NCBI GenBank assembly: GCA_900314925.1
Contig: OMXC01000021.1
Coordinates: 1-45,180 of the forward strand
Direction of reading: 5' to 3'
From: an uncultured Bacteroidales bacterium
GTDB lineage: Bacteria > Bacteroidota > Bacteroidia > Bacteroidales > P3
Length of the DNA: 45,180 bases
Position 1 is the stretch's first letter. Each line of letters opens with the position of its first letter. A program made the translations under genes and the position numbers. Of the stretch, positions 42,988 to 45,180 are shown piece after piece. The notes under the pieces are model-generated. The model did no database searches and was not told the DNA's origin. It was given only the letters and a program-made list of their open reading frames with translations.

Positions 42988-43797
42988 ATGGATAAGAGAT
43001 TCTACATGCCGGTATTGTTGGTGACGCTGCTGCTCTGCGCCTGCGGCTCACAGAGGGAGTACGCCTACCTCAAGGACGCCCCCCGCGACGAGGAGATGCC
43101 CATCGTCAACAACTACACCACCACCATCTTCGCTGGCGACCGCCTCGTCATACACGTAGACAGCCGCACGCCGCAAAGCACCTACCCCTTCAACGAAGGC
43201 ACACGCCGCGCAAATACCAGCAAGACGTCGGCCGGCAAGGAGCCCGACGGCTTCCTGGTGGGACAGGACGGCAACATCGTCTACCCCGTCATCGGCAGGA
43301 TTCCCGCCGCAGGGCTCACCCTCGACGAGCTGGCTCGCTCCATCGAAGGGCGTCTGGTGGAAGGACGCTATGTCAAGGACCCGACGGTCACCGTCACCAT
43401 GCCCAGCTTCCACGTCACCGTCGTCGGTGAAGTCACGGAGCCGCAGATGATACAGGTTGAAGGCAACCGCATCACCATCTTCGAGGCCCTGGCCATCTGT
43501 GGCGACGTCACCATGGACGGCCTGCGCGACAACGTCAAGGTCATACGCTACGAGGCCGGCGAGCCCACCGTCGGCGAGATCGACCTCACCTCGGCAAGCG
43601 CCCTCGACTCGCCCTTCTACTACCTCAAGCAGAACGACATCGTCTACATAGAGCCCACACCGCAGAAGAAACGCACCGCCTACCGCAACGAAGACTGGCC
43701 GCATTACATATCAATTGGTGCAAACTCAATACGTATGGCCTACTTACTCGTCTACCGATGGATTATACAAGATACATACAATAAATATAATAATTAA
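42988..43797 (+). CDS. polysaccharide export lipoprotein (Wza-like)
   Basis: The 269-residue protein has a lipoprotein signal (VTLLLCAC), a Poly_export domain (about 45-130; AGDRLVIHV, GQDGNIVYPVIGRIPAAGLTLDELA) and an SLBB domain (about 140-220; TVVGEVTEPQMIQVEG). It resembles the outer-membrane export channel of capsule or exopolysaccharide systems, but is shorter than E. coli Wza. No chain-length regulator or glycosyltransferase is adjacent within the window. The region between it and the ligase gene consists only of heptamer arrays, so it may be read from the same transcript. Confidence 0.88.
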   Translation: MDKRFYMPVLLVTLLLCACGSQREYAYLKDAPRDEEMPIVNNYTTTIFAGDRLVIHVDSRTPQSTYPFNEGTRRANTSKTSAGKEPDGFLVGQDGNIVYPVIGRIPAAGLTLDELARSIEGRLVEGRYVKDPTVTVTMPSFHVTVVGEVTEPQMIQVEGNRITIFEALAICGDVTMDGLRDNVKVIRYEAGEPTVGEIDLTSASALDSPFYYLKQNDIVYIEPTPQKKRTAYRNEDWPHYISIGANSIRMAYLLVYRWIIQDTYNKYNN

Positions 43798-43863
43798 ACA
43801 AGAACAAGGATATCCAACCTGAAATAAAAGACAAGAACAAGGACATCCAACCTGAAATAAAAG
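43798..43863 (+). repeat. 33-bp tandem duplication
   Basis: Two 33-bp units (43798-43830 and 43831-43863) differ at one base. They start directly after the stop codon and lead into the terminator. Confidence 0.9.
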
Positions 43864-43892
43864 GAAAAGCCCTGCGGGATGCAGGGCTTTTT
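43864..43892 (+). terminator. terminator after the polysaccharide export gene
   Basis: AAAAGCCCTGC (43864-43874) pairs with GCAGGGCTTTT (43880-43890), followed by T residues. Confidence 0.9.
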
Positions 43893-43901
43893 TCGTCAGG
43901 C

Positions 43902-43958
43902 TGACCACTGACCACTGGCCACTGATCACTATCCACTGCCCACTAGCCACTGGCCACT
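43902..43958 (-). repeat. AGTGRNY heptamer array
   Basis: About eight units on the minus strand (AGTGGCC, AGTGGCT, AGTGGGC, AGTGGAT, AGTGATC, AGTGGCC, AGTGGTC, AGTGGTC). Confidence 0.85.
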
Positions 43959-43983
43959 TGTAGTTATCGTTAGCGTTAGCGTT

Positions 43984-44002
43984 GAAGGCGTAAAACGCCT
44001 TC
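43984..44002. other. small hairpin between repeat array and ParE gene
   Basis: GAAGGCG-TAAAA-CGCCTTC lies about 20 nt downstream of the toxin stop codon, next to a GTTAGC hexamer repeat. No T-tract follows on the minus strand, so terminator function is doubtful. Confidence 0.5.
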
Positions 44003-44020
44003 TTCCTCACGCAGCTAAAA

Positions 44021-44347
44021 CTATTGCTTTGAGCTCAGCAGCTCATTAATCTTATTGGGGTCTTGATAGTTGTTCCAGACAGCCAGTATCGTCACCAATG
44101 ACATTTCGTCAAAGGAATAGAAGATGGTCAGCTGCCGTACATGTATCATGCGCACCTCATATCCGCGATATATAAAGCCATCGCAACGCATCCCGAAGTT
44201 AGGGAAAGTGTCAAGCGGGTCAACGGCTTCCTTTATTTTTGTTCTTGCACGTCTGGCGCTGTCCTCACCAAACTCACTATACACATATTCAATCTCAGCA
44301 TCCAGTTCCCTACGCGCACTTTCAAGCCAAGCTATCTCAAAAGCCAT
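44021..44347 (-). CDS. ParE/RelE-family toxin
   Basis: The 108-residue basic protein fits the RelE/ParE toxin fold: N-terminal helices (WLESARRELDAEIEYVYSEFGEDSARRA) followed by beta strands (FGMRCDGFIYRGYEVRMIHVRQLTIFYSFDE). Members act as mRNA interferases or gyrase poisons; which applies here cannot be told. The gene overlaps the upstream antitoxin gene by 11 bp, the normal arrangement with antitoxin first. Confidence 0.85.
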   Translation of the reverse strand: MAFEIAWLESARRELDAEIEYVYSEFGEDSARRARTKIKEAVDPLDTFPNFGMRCDGFIYRGYEVRMIHVRQLTIFYSFDEMSLVTILAVWNNYQDPNKINELLSSKQ

Positions 44348-44618
44348 AACGCTTGTCTATTTGTGCAAAGACATCAGTGTTCGAAATCAACTTTTCATCT
44401 CCCGTCTCCGCACGACGGATACGCTCCTGAAGAATCTCACGCATCTCCGATGCGCTGTGGGCATTGGGAGAAACGGACTTGTGTTCGTTGGAAGACAAGG
44501 TGTCGATAAACTCATCCATACAATACTGCACCCAACGCTCAATGACTTCGTTGCTTTTCAGGTTAGGGTTGATACGACGGACCTTCTCGTTATCGATTTT
44601 TATATTGACTGTGCACAT
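44337..44618 (-). CDS. antitoxin partner of the ParE-type toxin
   Basis: The 93-residue acidic protein starts MCTVNIKIDNEKVRRINPNL, resembling short antitoxins paired with RelE/ParE toxins in Bacteroidota, with a probable N-terminal DNA-binding part and a C-terminal toxin-binding tail (ISNTDVFAQIDKRYGF). It is encoded first and overlaps the toxin gene, as expected. A copy of the AbiE-type promoter-operator lies 149 bp upstream. Confidence 0.72.
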   Translation of the reverse strand: MCTVNIKIDNEKVRRINPNLKSNEVIERWVQYCMDEFIDTLSSNEHKSVSPNAHSASEMREILQERIRRAETGDEKLISNTDVFAQIDKRYGF

Positions 44619-44757
44619 GACAACATGACATAATAATAATTCTGTAAGGATAACGTCAGGGAACGACTTTTATTGTGCGAGGGGATAATCACCAGGCATT
44701 TTTATACAACTTGTTAATTTTCAATACCGGGACAGGTATCTGTCCCCCGTCCCCTCT
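44619..44757. other. gap upstream of the antitoxin gene
   Basis: No gene is seen. A short palindrome GGGACAG-GTAT-CTGTCCC lies at 44729-44746 between the orphan promoter and the antitoxin start. Confidence 0.55.
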
Positions 44758-44766
44758 TTCAAACTG

Positions 44767-44825
44767 CAAATATACAAAATTTCGTACAGTTAAACGGAAA
44801 ATTATCGTTTTACTGTACGAAATTT
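44767..44825 (-). promoter_or_regulatory. second copy of the AbiE-type promoter-operator
   Basis: TATATTTG (44767-44774, minus) is followed by a 49-nt palindrome (44777-44825) with the same 14-bp arms as the abiE operator and only a few changed bases in the loop. Similarity extends to the flanking bases (44758-44825 versus 36581-36649). It points toward the ParE-type module 149 bp away. Confidence 0.75.
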
Positions 44826-44880
44826 CACTGAAAAAATTTTAAAATCGATTTTTTTATGATTTTGAGCACAGCGACCACAG
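44826..44880. repeat. degenerate MITE-like end
   Basis: GATTTTGAGCACAGCGACCA is close to the reverse complement of the left end of the AATGGTCG elements (GATTTTGAGCGAAGCGACCA). Confidence 0.45.
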
Positions 44881-44913
44881 AAAAAACAAAAGGCCGATGC
44901 GTTAGCATCAGCC
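44881..44913 (-). terminator. terminator of the partial right-end gene
   Basis: On the minus strand GGCTGATGC-TAAC-GCATCGGCC (one T-G wobble) is followed by TTTTGTTTTTT. Confidence 0.75.
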
Positions 44914-44938
44914 CCTTGTTAAGAATGTTGTTTTTTTA

Positions 44939-44990
44939 GGGAGTGAGAGGGAGTGAGGGAGAAATTGAGAATTGACAATTTAGAATTGGC
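44939..44990. repeat. decamer and AATTGA-type heptamer arrays
   Basis: GGGAGTGAGA-type decamers (44939-44960) are followed by 7-bp units GAATTGA, CAATTTA, GAATTGG (44962-44990). Confidence 0.7.
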
Positions 44991-44992
44991 GG

Positions 44993-45065
44993 CATTCTTA
45001 CATCTCTACCTCTATAACCTATAACCCATAACCTCTAACCTATAACCTCTAACCTCTAACCTTTA
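44993..45065 (-). repeat. TTAGAGG-type heptamer array
   Basis: About eight 7-bp units (TATAACC, CATAACC, TCTAACC on plus) start within the TAA stop codon of the partial gene on the minus strand. Confidence 0.85.
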
Positions 45066-45180
45066 CCCCACATTGCCGGTTCCGATGAAGGCGGAGGGGG
45101 AGCCGAGGCCGAGGTTGTCGCGGCCGGCGCCGATGGTGAAGCCGTAGACGTGGACGGTGAGGCCGCTCCAGGTGCTGGGG
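45063..45180 (-). CDS. C-terminal fragment of an unidentified protein
   Basis: A minus-strand frame open to the window edge ends at TAA (45063-45065). It encodes about 38 residues including VHVYGFTIGAGRDNLGLG and a GTGNVG end. Codon use is GC-rich like other genes here. The glycine-rich tail gives no family assignment. It is partial because the window ends inside it. Confidence 0.55.
   Translation of the reverse strand, partial: PSTWSGLTVHVYGFTIGAGRDNLGLGSPSAFIGTGNVG

Noticed and set aside
44729..44746. GGGACAG palindrome as a transcription terminator
   Set aside because: The stem is only 7 bp and no T-tract follows on either strand; it is noted only as a small palindrome.

Overview
The window comes from a Bacteroidota chromosome, most likely an anaerobic, host-associated member of the Bacteroidales. 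The support is: Bacteroidota promoters (TAnnTTTG at -7, in the best cases TTTG about 19-20 nt upstream), little Shine-Dalgarno sequence, a type IX secretion sorting domain on a secreted peptidase, the gene neighbourhood bamD-rpoZ(omega)-coaBC, BlaI plus M56/TonB-domain sensor, and an OmpA/TonB-receptor style envelope. Coding DNA is GC-rich and the intergenic DNA is AT-rich. The species cannot be named from the sequence alone.

Layout. 0.4-4.4 kb (+): rfbB, a blaI/M56 sensor pair, a HAD phosphatase and a hotdog thioesterase. 4.4-9.2 kb (-): one leftward unit guaA - LysM/periplasmic-binding-like protein - lpxC - lpxA. 9.3-9.45 kb: a 67-nt near-perfect palindrome. 9.5-12.9 kb (+): bamD, rpoZ, coaBC and a lytic transglycosylase, then uvrA to 15.8 kb. 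15.8-16.7 kb (-): a small lipoprotein and a thioesterase. 16.8-18.1 kb (+): a secreted M14 carboxypeptidase. 18.1-22.6 kb (-): tRNA-Phe and a five-gene leftward run (M16 peptidase, K+ channel, 2-hydroxyacid dehydrogenase, DUF3109, lspA). 22.8-25.4 kb (+): a large outer-membrane beta-barrel receptor. 25.7 kb: tRNA-Gln. 25.9-31.2 kb (+): hypB - large Fe-S flavoprotein - hypA - small two-helix membrane protein - multi-pass membrane protein (DUF5692-like), with no hydrogenase in sight. 31.4-34.8 kb (+): two DUF3857/transglutaminase-type secreted proteins.

From 34.8 kb to the right end the window becomes an accessory, repeat-rich region: an AbiE type IV toxin-antitoxin pair, a HerA-like ATPase, a four-helix-bundle (S23/IVP) gene, an outer-membrane protein, an acyl-CoA ligase, a polysaccharide-export lipoprotein, a ParE-type toxin-antitoxin pair and the tail of a further gene. 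Almost every gap here is filled with degenerate 7-bp tandem arrays of the form AGTG+RNY.

The most interesting material is this repeat system. The arrays begin inside the stop codon of several unrelated genes, flank the S23 gene on both sides, punctuate tandem copies of the S23 gene's 3' end whose spacing differs by exactly four heptamers, and have entered the coding sequence of an M16 peptidase in frame. Companion arrays with other seed words (GGTTCAA, TAACC-type, GGTAAAA, AATTG-type, nonamers and decamers) sit in the same gaps, as do MITE-like elements ending in AATGGTCG. The hypB/hypA cluster and a duplicated AbiE-type promoter-operator are the other leads.
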